DNA of 64,000 bases from Voacanga thouarsii (taxonomy: Eukaryota > Streptophyta > Magnoliopsida > Gentianales > Apocynaceae). Shown one piece after another: positions 10,868 through 21,372 of this stretch. Positions within the stretch are counted from its first letter, which is position 1, and each line of letters opens with the position of its first letter. The notes under the pieces are model-generated. The model saw only the letters and a list, made by a program, of their open reading frames with translations. It did no database searches and was not told the origin of the DNA. A program made the position numbers and the translations under genes. Where the stretch lies: the NCBI GenBank assembly GCA_026120185.1, contig JANUWF010002287.1:186001-250000 (forward strand), in the 5' to 3' direction.

Positions 10868-11240
10868 TTTCTGGTGCCTTCTTCTTCTGCAGAATTTTAG
10901 TGAGACAATTCTCAGTTGTATTTTCTATTTTGAAGCTCAAAACAACAACCAATTTGTTAGTTTAAACAAAACCAAAATAGAAAATTAGGATGAAACAGAA
11001 GGCAATCAACCATGTTCAAGAAAACGTTTTTCTGCAAAAAACTTGCAGCACATAAAGAAAGCATCTTTCAAAATATGCTGTAATTTTTGCACAATCATAT
11101 TGTGCTATGGACCCAACCCACAATGCTCGAAACAATTTCGACTCAAGTGAAAACGGTTTTCACAGTGAACAAAGACAAACATAAATTCATGAAAACAGCT
11201 TTTCATGCAAAAAATAATGTCTGTAATCCACACATAGAAT

Positions 11241-11253
11241 GGCTCTGATACCA
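11241..11253 (-). other. Primer binding site of Copia A
   Basis: On the minus strand this reads TGGTATCAGAGCC, complementary to the 3' end of plant initiator tRNA-Met, one base after the LTR end. This fixes the orientation of A and identifies 11255-13003 as its 5' LTR. Confidence 0.92.
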
Positions 11254-11254
11254 C

Positions 11255-13003
11255 TGTTGGGTATCTCACGCATATCGTATATAGCGCAGCGGAAAAATAA
11301 AACGAGATACCAACCCAGGATCCGCATATGTGTGGAAAACATGATATAAAGAGAACAAATGTAATAGCTTTTACCTTTCTTTGATCGTCTAAAGAACAAA
11401 GATTTTTCTTCTTCAAGTTGAGCCACGATCCAGCAATCCTCTTGATCAAACACCACAAGAATTGAACGTCCAACCACTACAATCACAGTGTGTTATTGTC
11501 TCTAATAGAAATCCACGTGGAGAATCGCACTCAAGCACCAAAATTTTCTGTGCTAGCTGAAAGACAATGGTGGCTAGTGTTTTGATCAAGATCAACAAGA
11601 GAGAGAAAGAGAAGAGAGAATGTCGTGTGTGCTAGGATTGGAGTAAATTTCGTATGTCTTACACTTGGCTAGGGTTTCGTGTGTTATATCTCCTATATAA
11701 CACGAAATGCTGCTCAAAATATACTCCAATCTCAGAATTCTAAAACAGTTAGAATTCCCTAATTGTAATTGTAAACATCAAGTTCTTACAATTACAATTT
11801 GGATCATTAACTATAACAAATTATAATTTGGCCACAATAACTTCTCTTTCTCGCAATTAACCCCACTATGTTATCAAATAACATCTTGAGTATATAATCT
11901 TCTATTATGTGTGACTTATTAGGTTTCCCAGTCAATTGGTAGCGAATATGAATTAATCCAAACATCTTTGAGATTAATAATCCATAATTAATTAGAATTA
12001 AACTTATTAATTCTAATCAGGATTGGTTTATTAATTCATTAATTAGTAAACCCATATTCCCAGATCATGAGCGGTATCTAGCAACACATCATGACCACCC
12101 AAGAGTCTAGGAAGTCAAGTGGCTTGACGTGAACCCTTCAATAACAACCTTTAGTGCAATTAACTCCTTTCACCATACAATATCACATTTGGTTTGGAGT
12201 ACGGAATATGTGCCAACTCCCTCCAGAATATATATTAATTCTGGCCCGAATACAATAGTACTTGTACCAAGAATCCACTACTCTAGATGTGTATCAATTG
12301 GAATTGTTTCTAATACACAATCGCCTTAGCTAAGGACTTTTTGAGTAGTAATTCCTACAAGTGGCCGTGAGATTTTGCCCCTATTATTAGGAGTGGTGAA
12401 TCCTTTATTGACCCTTTCAACTACTTTTGTTTATCTCACAATGTACCCAATATCCATCCCATAGGTAGCCCTCGATCGAGCTCCAGAGATTGGAATCAAA
12501 GCACAATGCTCAGCAAACAACGTACCTAGGAGATCTCAAGTCTAAGGATACTTACACGTTTGCTATATTGAGATGATATCATTGGCACTAATTAGTTATT
12601 CATATGAATATCTCATAGTTAGGTCATCCAATGAACTTGTTCTATTAACAAGCATCCATGCGTTAACTTTGAGTATCTCAATACTCACGGATATAAGAAC
12701 CACCGCCTACTCAAATTAGGAAATATAAGACATGCTAGTCTTAATGCATTTGATAATTTCCTGCCTCATTAATACTATGACTAGGGACTATTTAAGTACT
12801 AACACTATATAGTGTAGTAGGAATCTTATATCATGATCTCCATCATGATTTCCTTAACACAATGTTGTACTAAGGACTTTATCTAACAGTTATTTTGCAC
12901 AAAAGTAAACAAAAGAAACTGTGAGATAAATAATGCCTTTTATTAAAATAAAATGTGTCATATACAATGTACAAGTGATTGCCTCTTGGGCATAACACTA
13001 GTA
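11255..13003 (-). mobile_element. 5' LTR of Copia A
   Basis: A 1749-bp LTR on the minus strand. Its inner end is ...CCCAACA next to the primer site, and its outer start is TACTAGTGTTATGCC, where the usual TG is now TA compared with the solo copies. A TATA-like word lies near 11690-11698 on the minus strand, a weak promoter candidate. The partner 3' LTR is outside the window, so the target duplication cannot be checked. Confidence 0.88.
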
Positions 13004-13468
13004 GTATTTTTGCTTAAACTATCCCTAGTAATAGTATTAATGAGATAGAACATTATTAATGCGCAAAGACTATCACATGTTATACTTCTTGATTAGATCA
13101 AGTAGTGGTTCTCATATCCTTAAGTATCATGATACTTAATGTTAACACGCAGATGCTTATTAAATGAGCAAGTTCATTGAATGACCTTGGTATGAGATAA
13201 TCACATAGATGATTATTTAGTGCTAGTGATAGAATCTCATTATAGCAAATGTGCAACTATCCTTAGACTTGAGATCTCTAAGGTACTTTGTTTACTAAGT
13301 GTTATTCTTTGATTCTAATCTTTGGAGTTTCATCATGGACTGGCTATGGGATAAATATTGGGTATAATATAAAGTAAACAAAGGATTTATCACTCTTAAT
13401 AGTAGGGGCGTATATCTCACAACCACTTGTAGGGAATCATTACTTATGAAGTCCTTAGCTAAGGTAAC
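13004..13468 (+). mobile_element. Copia LTR fragment E, the oldest layer seen
   Basis: This 465-bp segment aligns by eye with the interior of the plus-oriented Copia LTRs (compare about 6950-7440), including AGTATTAATGAGATAG and TAATAGTAGGGGCG. It has no LTR terminus. Its left edge is the outer end of Copia A and its right edge is the TG of Copia B, so both elements appear to have landed in this one LTR. The missing parts would lie left of A and right of B, outside the window. Confidence 0.7.
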
Positions 13469-13640
13469 TGTTAGATTTTGATCATGCAAAAATAATTAAT
13501 GCATAGTAAAAAATAAAACGAAATCCACTCAAAGGAATCACTCGTATGTAATTAAATGGGTTAGGAGAGGGAAGAAAAATTCATTACCTCTAACTTGCGG
13601 CTTTTAAAATTATTCTTCGCGCCTATGAAATCTTTCTATA
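13469..13640 (-). mobile_element. 3' LTR remnant of Copia B (U5 end only)
   Basis: The segment starts TGTTAGATTTTGATCATG and matches the inner end of the 5' LTR of B (52606 onward) for about 170 bases. It then jumps directly into protease/pre-integrase coding sequence. The rest of this LTR, the polypurine tract, RT, RNase H and integrase of B are all missing. The joint lies in a TATATT-like word found on both sides. Confidence 0.75.
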
Positions 13641-14082
13641 TATTGGACATCATTTAATGAAAAAGAAAAACTTTTATTCTTGAAAATTAGATGAAAATTA
13701 TTCATGTCCAAACAAGCAACTGAGATAAAATTCTTAAGTAAAACAGGTACATAATAACAGTTTATAAGTTCTAAAATCAATCCAGAAGGCAAGGTGTAGA
13801 TGATAAGTCCCCACAGCAAGTGCAACAACATTTGCTCTATTTGCAGCACGCAGGTCCACATCGCCATTTTTAAGTCTTTTATTATTTTTTATCCCTACAA
13901 ATTATTACAAAAATGAGATTCACATTCAGTATCTAATACCTATATCACATTTTTAAAGGTAATGTTAATCTCAATCAAAAATATAATAGGAGTGGAAGTA
14001 GAAGTGCTCACGAGTTTCTCCTTTTTCTTCCTTTCTTTAATGATCTCCTAGTAGTCCTTGTAGTTGTGCCTTCAATGGCTTG
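13641..14082 (-). pseudogene. Copia B protease and gag-knuckle remnant
   Basis: On the minus strand GLIIYTLPSGLILELINCYYVPVL is replaced piecewise relative to A but recognisable (YYVPVLLKNFISVACLDM), preceded by ILDTECESHFCNN, a protease site with DTG changed to DTE. The last 70 bases enter the gag region and stop in the zinc knuckle at solo LTR F2. Several stops are present. Confidence 0.75.
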
Positions 14083-14148
14083 TGTGAAACCCCACCTAAA
14101 GCTAACCCTAGAGTACGGGGGTCGGGATGCATATCATATCATTTTACA

Positions 14149-14151
<3 letters not shown>

Positions 14152-14181
<30 letters not shown>
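14152..14181. repeat. AT microsatellite
   Basis: A pure AT dinucleotide run near the start of solo LTR F2. F1 lacks it at the same place. Confidence 0.92.
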
Positions 14182-14184
<3 letters not shown>

Positions 14185-15673
14185 AATGATTTTATGTGCT
14201 TTAGAATTATGATTTACAGGTTAAAAGGGCTTAGTTATGCTTATTGAGTAGGAAGGGTAAAATGGTAATTTTGCTTAAGGTCAAAATAGGAAGATAGCTT
14301 GAGGATTAAACAAAAAGAATATTTAGGTGAGAAAATAAGACCAAGAGTTATGTGGTTTAATGGTGAAAGTATTGGGATCTTTATTAATCAACTGAGGGTT
14401 CGAAGGCTACTTCTTACTTGGACAATTCAAGACTCTCAAGTGCGTGGACCTTCTTAAATCTCCAACGAAATAATCATCAACCAACTATTTCTACCTAACC
14501 TTTCTTTTAAATTCCAAATTCATGTCTCTTAGATGTTGATAGAGAGGATAGAATATGAATGTGGGATTGAGTATATGCATATGAATGAAGGGGTTGAGAT
14601 TAGGGCATTAGAATGGATGATCATAATTAAGCTATATGGAATTCCTTGAGAATCGATGTATGTTCATCATGTCTTAAGAAATTATGAATGTTTAAGCATT
14701 CTAGATGTTATGACACCTTTGGTGAATAGGATTTTATGTTCTTATTTTTATTGAAGCCATGCGTATGATTATGCTTAGTAGAGATTTGGCCATGTGATAG
14801 TAGATATGGATTTAAGCCTCTGTTTATGAATAGAATAGTTTGTTGTTTGATGTTGGAGTATATGTTCATGATTTTTGTTAGCAATAGGAAAATTATGATC
14901 ATGATCTTGTTGATCCTAAGTAATTTTAATTAACAAAATTTATTACCTTAATTAAAATTAATACTATATTTTTTTCTCCAAAGGCTATATTTTTCTCTAA
15001 AGATTTTGAAATTCCTAGGAAGTTTTAGAAATGGATTATTAAATGAAATAGTGATATTTTATTATCCAAATAAATGATATCTTTTATTAAAAATATTATA
15101 TATATATGTATAATAATAAATAAAACCTTTTATATAAATAATAATAATAAATAAAATATTAATGACCTTGTAGAACATATATTCATAAATATTATTTGTA
15201 TTTATTTGTTATCTATTAATCAAAATTTAATAAAATTTAGTTATTATTAATTATTTACTATCTATTAATTGTTAATTAAGATATTATTAATAATTTATTA
15301 TTTATTTTAATAATACTATTTAAAAATTACCATTTATTAATAACATCTACGACTTAGGATTCTTCAATAATTAAACCCTAGTTTATTTATTAATAATAAC
15401 ACTCAAGATTTATTATTTGAACCTATAACTTATTAGTAGTTATTTTACAACCCCTAGTTGTTTTAACTTATCAAACTGGACTTCTTTTATAAAATTCTTT
15501 ATCAACTGGCCTTAAAGCTTAGGACATTAAGGTCATGATTGTAATTAGTTGAACTAGGATTTATTTAAGGCAAATATAGCTCGAGTATAACCTTAAGTCT
15601 TATGTTTACCCCAAGCGGGGTTAGGTCAGCCTTGGAAGATTTTTGAATTCGAGCAAGTAAAGGATCAAGTAAG

Positions 15674-17395
15674 TGTTAGTGTTGTGCCATAGAAGCAATC
15701 ACTTGTACATTGTATATGACACATTTTATTTTAATAAAAGGCATTATTTATCTTATAGTTTCTTTTGTTTACTTTCAAGTAATATAATTGTTCGATAAAG
15801 TCCCTAGTACAACACTGTGTTAAGAAAATCATGATAGAGATCATGATATGAGATTCCTACTACACTGTATAGTGTTAGTACTTAAATAATCCTTACTCAT
15901 AGTATTAATGAGACAGGACATCATTAATGCATTAAGACTAGCATGTGTTAGACTTCCTGATTTGATCATGTAGTGATTCTCATATCCGTGAGTATTGAGA
16001 TACTCAAAGTTAACACATGGATGCTTGTTAATGGAATAAGTTTATTGGATGACCTAGCTTTGAGATAATCACATGGATAACTATTTAGTGCTAGTGATAT
16101 AATCTTAATATAGCAAACGTGCAAGTATCCTTAGACTTGAAATCTCCAAGGTACTTTGTTTGCTGAGCTTTGTATTTTGATTCCAATCTTCAGAGCTCGA
16201 TCGAGGGCCGCCTATGAGATGGATATTGGGTACATTGTGAGATAAATGAAAGTAGTTGAGAGGGTCAATAAAGGATTCACTACTCCTAATAGTACGGGCG
16301 AATATCTCACGACCACTTATAGGAATTACTACTCGGAAAGTCCTTGGCCAAGGCGATTGTGTATTGGAAATAGTTCCAATTGATACACATCTAAAGTAGT
16401 GGGTTTCTGGTACAAGTACTATTGTATTCAGGCTAGAATTAATTCTGGAGGGAGTTGGCACTAATTCCGTACTCCAAACCGAATGAGATATTATATGGAG
16501 AAAGAAATTAATTATATTGAAGTTTGTTGTTGATGGGTTATGTCAAGCCACTTGACTTCCTGGACTCTTGGATGGTCATGATGTGTTGCTAGATACGGCT
16601 CATGATCTGGGAATATGGGTTTATTAATTGATGAATTAGTAAACCAACCCTGATTAGAATTAATAGGATTAATTCTAATTAATTATGGATTATTAATCTC
16701 AAAGACGTTTGGATTAATTCATGTTCGCTACCAATTGCCTGAGATACCTAATAGGTCATACACAATAGAGGTTATATACTTAAGATGTTATTTGATAACA
16801 TAGTGGGGTTAATTGCGAGAAAGAGAAGTTGTTGTGGACAAATTATAATTAGTTATAATTTGTGGTACAAGTTATAATTGTGAGAACTTGATGTTTCCAA
16901 TTACAATTAGGAAATTCTAATTGTTTTAGAATTTCAGATTTTCAGTGTATTTTGGAACATATATTGGATATGCTCGAAACCCTAATCCAAGGGTGATTCA
17001 CACGAAAATAGGAGCTACAAAAACAAATGTTTTATCCTCTCTCTCTCTCTCGTTTTGCAAAAATGAAAACAGCCCTAGCCGCCATCTTTTTTCTATTAGC
17101 ACTGGAAATTTTGGTGCTTGCATATTCCTCTGTGTGGATTACTGTTAGAAATAATCACAGTTTGTGATTATAGTAGTTAGACGTCCAACTCTCATGGAGT
17201 TTGCATAAGAGGATTACTGGATCGTGCCTCGACTTGAAGAAGATCAATTTTGTTCTTCGGACAATCACCCAAAGGTAAAAGCTATTACCTTTATTATCAT
17301 TTTATCTTTTTTTCCACACATAGATGGGTCTTGAGAGGGTAACTCATTTTATTTTTCGCTGTGCCGTATACAATACGAGCCTGAGATACCCAATA
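15674..17395 (+). mobile_element. Solo LTR of the Copia A family, nested in F2
   Basis: A 1722-bp solo LTR from TGTTAGTGTTGTGCC to GATACCCAATA. Flanks are GTAAG (15669-15673) and TTAAG (17396-17400), a target duplication with one change; F1 shows the unbroken target as GGTAAGCTCCTGC. It is clearly related to the solo LTR at 6752-8507 and has the same orientation. An antisense open frame at 16461-16105 corresponds to the one at 7620-7183. Confidence 0.9.
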
Positions 17396-17726
17396 TTAAG
17401 CTCCTGCATGGAATTTTGTGAAGACAAAAAATTATTGTGGCAAGCCAAATGCGATGTGTATGGACACTCATTTTGTAAAGGCAATTAAGGACGGTTTTTC
17501 TTTTTATTTCAATCAAGCAAACCATTTGCAAAATATTAAACAAGCAATTTTACACAAAACGCTAAACTCTTTCTAAAACCCAACTTCGACAAGAATTTTC
17601 AAAACCCTTAATTGCTATTTCAAAGAAAATCATTGTGTGATCAATTTTCTCCTAAGTGGGACAATCAACGTTGAGTACTCAATAAGGGTAGGCTAGTAGT
17701 ACTAGTTTTACAGAGTAAGAGTGAGT

Positions 17727-17753
17727 CTTCTGGTAAGAGGCCACCTCTAGAAG
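17727..17753 (+). other. Mid-LTR hairpin, F2 version
   Basis: CTTCT pairs with AGAAG and AGAGG with CCTCT around a CCA loop, with a GGTA bulge. Compared with the G copies (GGAGG/CCTCC) the first inner pair changed from G-C to A-T on both sides. Confidence 0.55.
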
Positions 17754-18398
17754 ATTAACTCATCTTGGAGAAGCGACAATACTACTTAGTCATGCCAATT
17801 CGAGCTTGTAAGTTTTAGTCATATGGACTGTGTGTTTCCAGAGTGGTCAACCAGTAACTTTAGGTGTAAAGAATGAGGAGTATCTCACCCAGTTGGCCGT
17901 ACACCTACCTTTTTTCGATCTGCACAAAGTGTAGCATTCTGGCCGTTATATGGTCATGAGGCCCAACGTGTGGTAACCCATGGCTACCCATTTGAGTAGT
18001 TGTATTTATTGTGCACATGTATAGTTTGAAAAGCAAAACACCACTCTTTATTTTTAACATTATTTAATGCTTGCCATCATTTTATCTTATGCAACTTTTG
18101 CAACTTGCATACTTGAATTGTTTTACTTGAAACACTCAAAGCACACACAGGCTTACTAAGATTTTTATCTCATCACCTTTTACACCATGTTTTTAGGTCG
18201 ATCCTACTGTGGAGATGATTAGCTAGTTTTGTTGCTTATGCTTTGAAGACTTTATGTTATTTTTCTTATGTGTTATTTTAAGAGATGGTAGCAAACAATA
18301 TATTTTGGATTTGTTCATGTATTTTGGGGTTGTAATAAGTTCAATTTTAAGGTATTGCTTATATTTCCTTTTGTGTGACCTGGTTATAAAGACCCCTT

Positions 18399-18437
18399 GT
18401 CCTTTGGACGAGACGACATCTCCGACCCTGCTGGGTC
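18399..18437 (+). other. Three consecutive hairpins at the 3' end of LTR F2
   Basis: GTCC-TTT-GGAC, then GAGA-CGACA-TCTC, then GACCC-TGCT-GGGTC. Relative to F1 the second and third stems each contain a double change that preserves pairing (G-C to A-T). Confidence 0.6.
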
Positions 18438-18461
18438 TAGGTAGGGGGGTGTTACAGCTTA

Positions 18462-19090
18462 TCTTGCCACAATGATGATATGAGCCTTTGGTGGCTACCT
18501 CCTTTTTCTTTATGCCACCTCTAGGCTTAGTGGGAACATTCTTCTTCTTCTTAAGAACTTTCTTCTTAGAAAATGAAGAATCTACCAACATAATTGCATT
18601 GGCTTTCTTCTTTAAGGAAGTTTTTGCAGTCTTCAAAAGGTTGATTAACTCAGGTAGTGTGGTGTCAATCTTGTTCATTTGCTAGTTAATCACAGATTGT
18701 AAAAAACTACTTGACAAAGATTATAGAATTAAGTCGACACTTAATTCATGATCCATTACAAATCTAAGTGACCCAAACTTCTTAATCAAGCCCAGCATTT
18801 TTCACCCATGAGTGGCCACAGACGCACCATCAACCATCTTAAATCAGAACATCTATTTAGAGATCTCGTATCTCCCTATTTTAGCTTGTTGATCAAACAG
18901 TTCCCTAAGATAGAAGATAATAGAGTAAGCATCCATATGCTCAACTTAATTTTATAGCTTAGAGTTCATTGACACCAACATGATACAAGATACTATGTCA
19001 CTGTCCTCTAGCTACTTCTTATAGACAACATGCTCATTAGTAGGAGCATCTTGGGTTGGTGGCAGTGGAATATGAGTGTCTAGCACAATG
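18462..19090 (-). pseudogene. Copia B gag, central part
   Basis: On the minus strand 18678-18462 reads INLLKTAKTSLKKKAN, a lysine-rich stretch and YHHCGK, the first half of the CCHC knuckle, which F2 cuts. From 18680 to 19090 the sequence aligns by eye with Copia A gag (8850-9210) but has many stops. Gypsy element G1 interrupts it at 19091; the gag start lies beyond G1 at 50621. Confidence 0.8.
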
Positions 19091-20880
19091 TGTAACACCC
19101 CACGACTACGTACCCTAAAAGGGCGGGGATGTCGCCCCGTCCCGTAGGACAAGGGGTCTTTAGAATTAGGTATAAAATATAAAGGCAATATCCAAAAGGA
19201 TCAACTTAGATAAATAAAGAAATACTCTTATTACATCAGGCTCAACCTCGAGCAAAACGGAATAAAACAAAATATTGTTTAGAAGCATAAGCAACAAATG
19301 TCTCCTAGAACGGATAGAGAAAATAGCAAAACCTTCAACTATTACATGCCCCGCTGACTCAGCACAGTCTATCCCCTGAAAACATGATGTAAAACAGTGT
19401 GAGAATAAATCTCAGTAAGTCATGTGTGTGCACATGGTGTTTTAAATAGTTCGTGTATGCAAAGTGTAAAACATTTGTAAAAATAATTTGGCAAGTCATA
19501 ACAATCTCTTTTCGCAAGGAGTGGGTTTTTTTCATTGTCACACTTTGTACAAAATAGATCCTCCACTCAGATAAAAGTCATGTCACCACACGTTGGGCTC
19601 CATGAGAACAAATTGGCTAAGGCACCACACTTTGTGCACCTTGTCCGGACCAGATTACCACACGTTGGGCGTTCTGATCAAGGTGAGTGTATAGCCCACC
19701 GGGTGAGATACTCCTCCATCTCTACACCCAACAAAACCATCTGGGTGTCCATGCTAGGAATATAAGTGATACCATACCAGGTACACATGCTAGCTCGGAC
19801 TGGCCTGACCAACCAACACTGTCGCCTTTTCAAGCAGAGTTCATCTTCTGGAGGTGGCCTCCTTCCAGAAGACTTATGCTAGCCCTCCAAGACTAGTATT
19901 GTTAGCCTACCCTTATTGAGTACTCAACGAACATATCCGTCAATTCCTGATTCAAAATATTTCCAAACCTTGGCTTTATAAAACGTGGTTTTCTTTAAAA
20001 GAGATTTCTAAAAATTTAAGGAAAAGAATAGTTTTCTTGACAAAATCGTTAGTTTGACAAAACCGTTTAAAGAATAAATATCCACGTTTACAACCCAAGA
20101 AAACATAGTTTAACAATAGCTTTACAAAGCTTCACAACATGGACTTGCCATCACAACCTTTAACAAAACAATTTATAAAAGGACTTACCATCACAACATT
20201 TAATAAATGAGTTTATGCAAGGACTTACTTGATATGCCTTAGATAAACGTGATAAATTCACAGCTGGCTTTCCTCAATTATCCACCTGATCTAAACCATA
20301 TAATATCATGATCAGGGTCTTAATTAATTCAAACATACTGTAATTCCATTTATTTTCACAACAATTCGCAATCCCCTATTTAATTCTAAGTAAACTATTC
20401 AATCCCCAAAGATCATATACTACGACCACATGTTTATCTCGCTAATAAACACCATTAAACTTTACTTTCGGCATCAAGGAAGGGTATTCCCTTACCTTGC
20501 AACTACCGGGTAATGAGGTCTCGATGCTCCTATGGTGATCGTCCCGAGTTCGCTTGAGAAGAAGAGAGAAGATACCTTATTTGCTCCTCTTGACCAAAAA
20601 TTAAGGATGAAGAGGAAATCAGCCTCTATAGGGCGTGATTTAAGGGTAGAATAAAGAGAAAAGAGTCATTAGAGAAAACGGCATCAAGAGGTTGAGAGGA
20701 TTTTTACTTACCTTAAGGTGTGTTCTATTTTTGCTTGGAATAGCTCTTGAGTTTTCGAAAATTTGCAAAGAGAATTTACTGAAATTTCTGTGTAGAATGG
20801 AGAGGGTAGACGGTTGCTAGGATTTAAAGTTGGAGAAGTTTGACTTAGGGATAGATGGTGATGTTTAGAAAGACTCCTAA
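19091..20880 (-). mobile_element. G1 3' LTR, first part
   Basis: The U5-side 1790 bases of the 3' LTR of G1. They end at CCTAA (20876-20880), which G2 duplicates at 40186-40190; the LTR continues at 40191. The two parts total about 3218 bp, matching the 3221-bp 5' LTR of G1. Confidence 0.92.
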
Positions 20881-21143
20881 TGTAATACCCCGCCCAAAAC
20901 AACCTTTGACTATAGGGAAAAGTCATGCATTGCATAGCATCTTGCATTTTATGTGGTAGCTAGAATAATTTTTTTTGCATGGATGCATATGAATTTTTCC
21001 ATTGCTCTTGCATTTGAATTAATTGATGTGAAATAGTTGTGTTGTTAAAGATTTGGATAAGGGAGGTTTGGTCGAAGATTTGGCAGGATGAGTATTGGGG
21101 TGGTAAGAACTTCTTGTAGAAAAATTAGTATTGGAGTTGTTTT

Positions 21144-21193
21144 GGAATAGCGGGGAGGTTGGTGATTTCTTTTGGTGACCCGAGTTCGAATCC
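21144..21193 (+). other. tRNA-like A/B-box module in G-family LTR
   Basis: TAGCGGGGAGGTTGG (21148-21162) resembles an A-box and GAGTTCGAATCC (21182-21193) fits a B-box well. Equivalent words occur in the other G-family LTRs (for example 36047-36095 and, on minus, 41300-41350 and 50180-50230). The offset from the LTR start, about 263 bases, matches the module in F1. Confidence 0.55.
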
Positions 21194-21372
21194 TACCTTT
21201 CGTGAAGTTAGTTTCTCCTCTTGAAATTCTTTTCCTTAAACCATTTCTTGTCTTGGCCGAAAAAGAATCTAGCTATCCTAGAGAAAGTTTAGTAGTTTTA
21301 CTCCAAGGAAATAAGTCTCTATATTTATTTCCTAAATTCAAGGACTTTGATGTGAATAAAGTTCACCTTTAA
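21172..21372 (+). other. Conserved 66-codon frame in G LTR, function unknown
   Basis: It begins MVTRVRILPFVKLVSPLEIL and ends FDVNKVHL. The same-length frame is open at 36065-36265 (+), 41326-41126 (-) and 50209-50009 (-). The fifth copy, in the G3 5' LTR near 27131, has lost the ATG and has a stop. I recognise no domain. It may reflect recent common ancestry rather than coding. Confidence 0.25.

Larger units (their letters stand above)
9336..11240 (-). other. Long untranslated leader of Copia A
   Basis: This is the interval between the primer site and the gag start, about 1.9 kb and AT-rich, with no convincing coding frame. The gag-proximal half is clearly related to the leader of Copia B (about 50622-51640). 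It includes a shared small hairpin (9474-9496), and the primer-proximal half carries a GC-rich duplicated block (10666-10867). Confidence 0.75.
14083..18456 (+). mobile_element. Solo LTR F2, Gypsy-type family F, interrupted
   Basis: It starts TGTGAAACCCC and ends GGGGTGTTACA. Its flanks are GCTTG (14078-14082) and GCTTA (18457-18461), a 5-bp target duplication with one mismatch, inside the gag zinc knuckle of Copia B. Without the nested Copia LTR (15674-17395) it is about 2.65 kb; it lacks roughly 1.7 kb of F1, with the deletion near 14400. It holds an AT run at 14152-14181 and degenerate tRNA-like words near 14350-14410. Confidence 0.88.

Noticed and set aside
11105..11486. Minus-strand frames across the primer site and LTR edge of Copia A
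   Set aside because: They span the LTR end, primer site and leader, which cannot be coding in an LTR element and match no known product.
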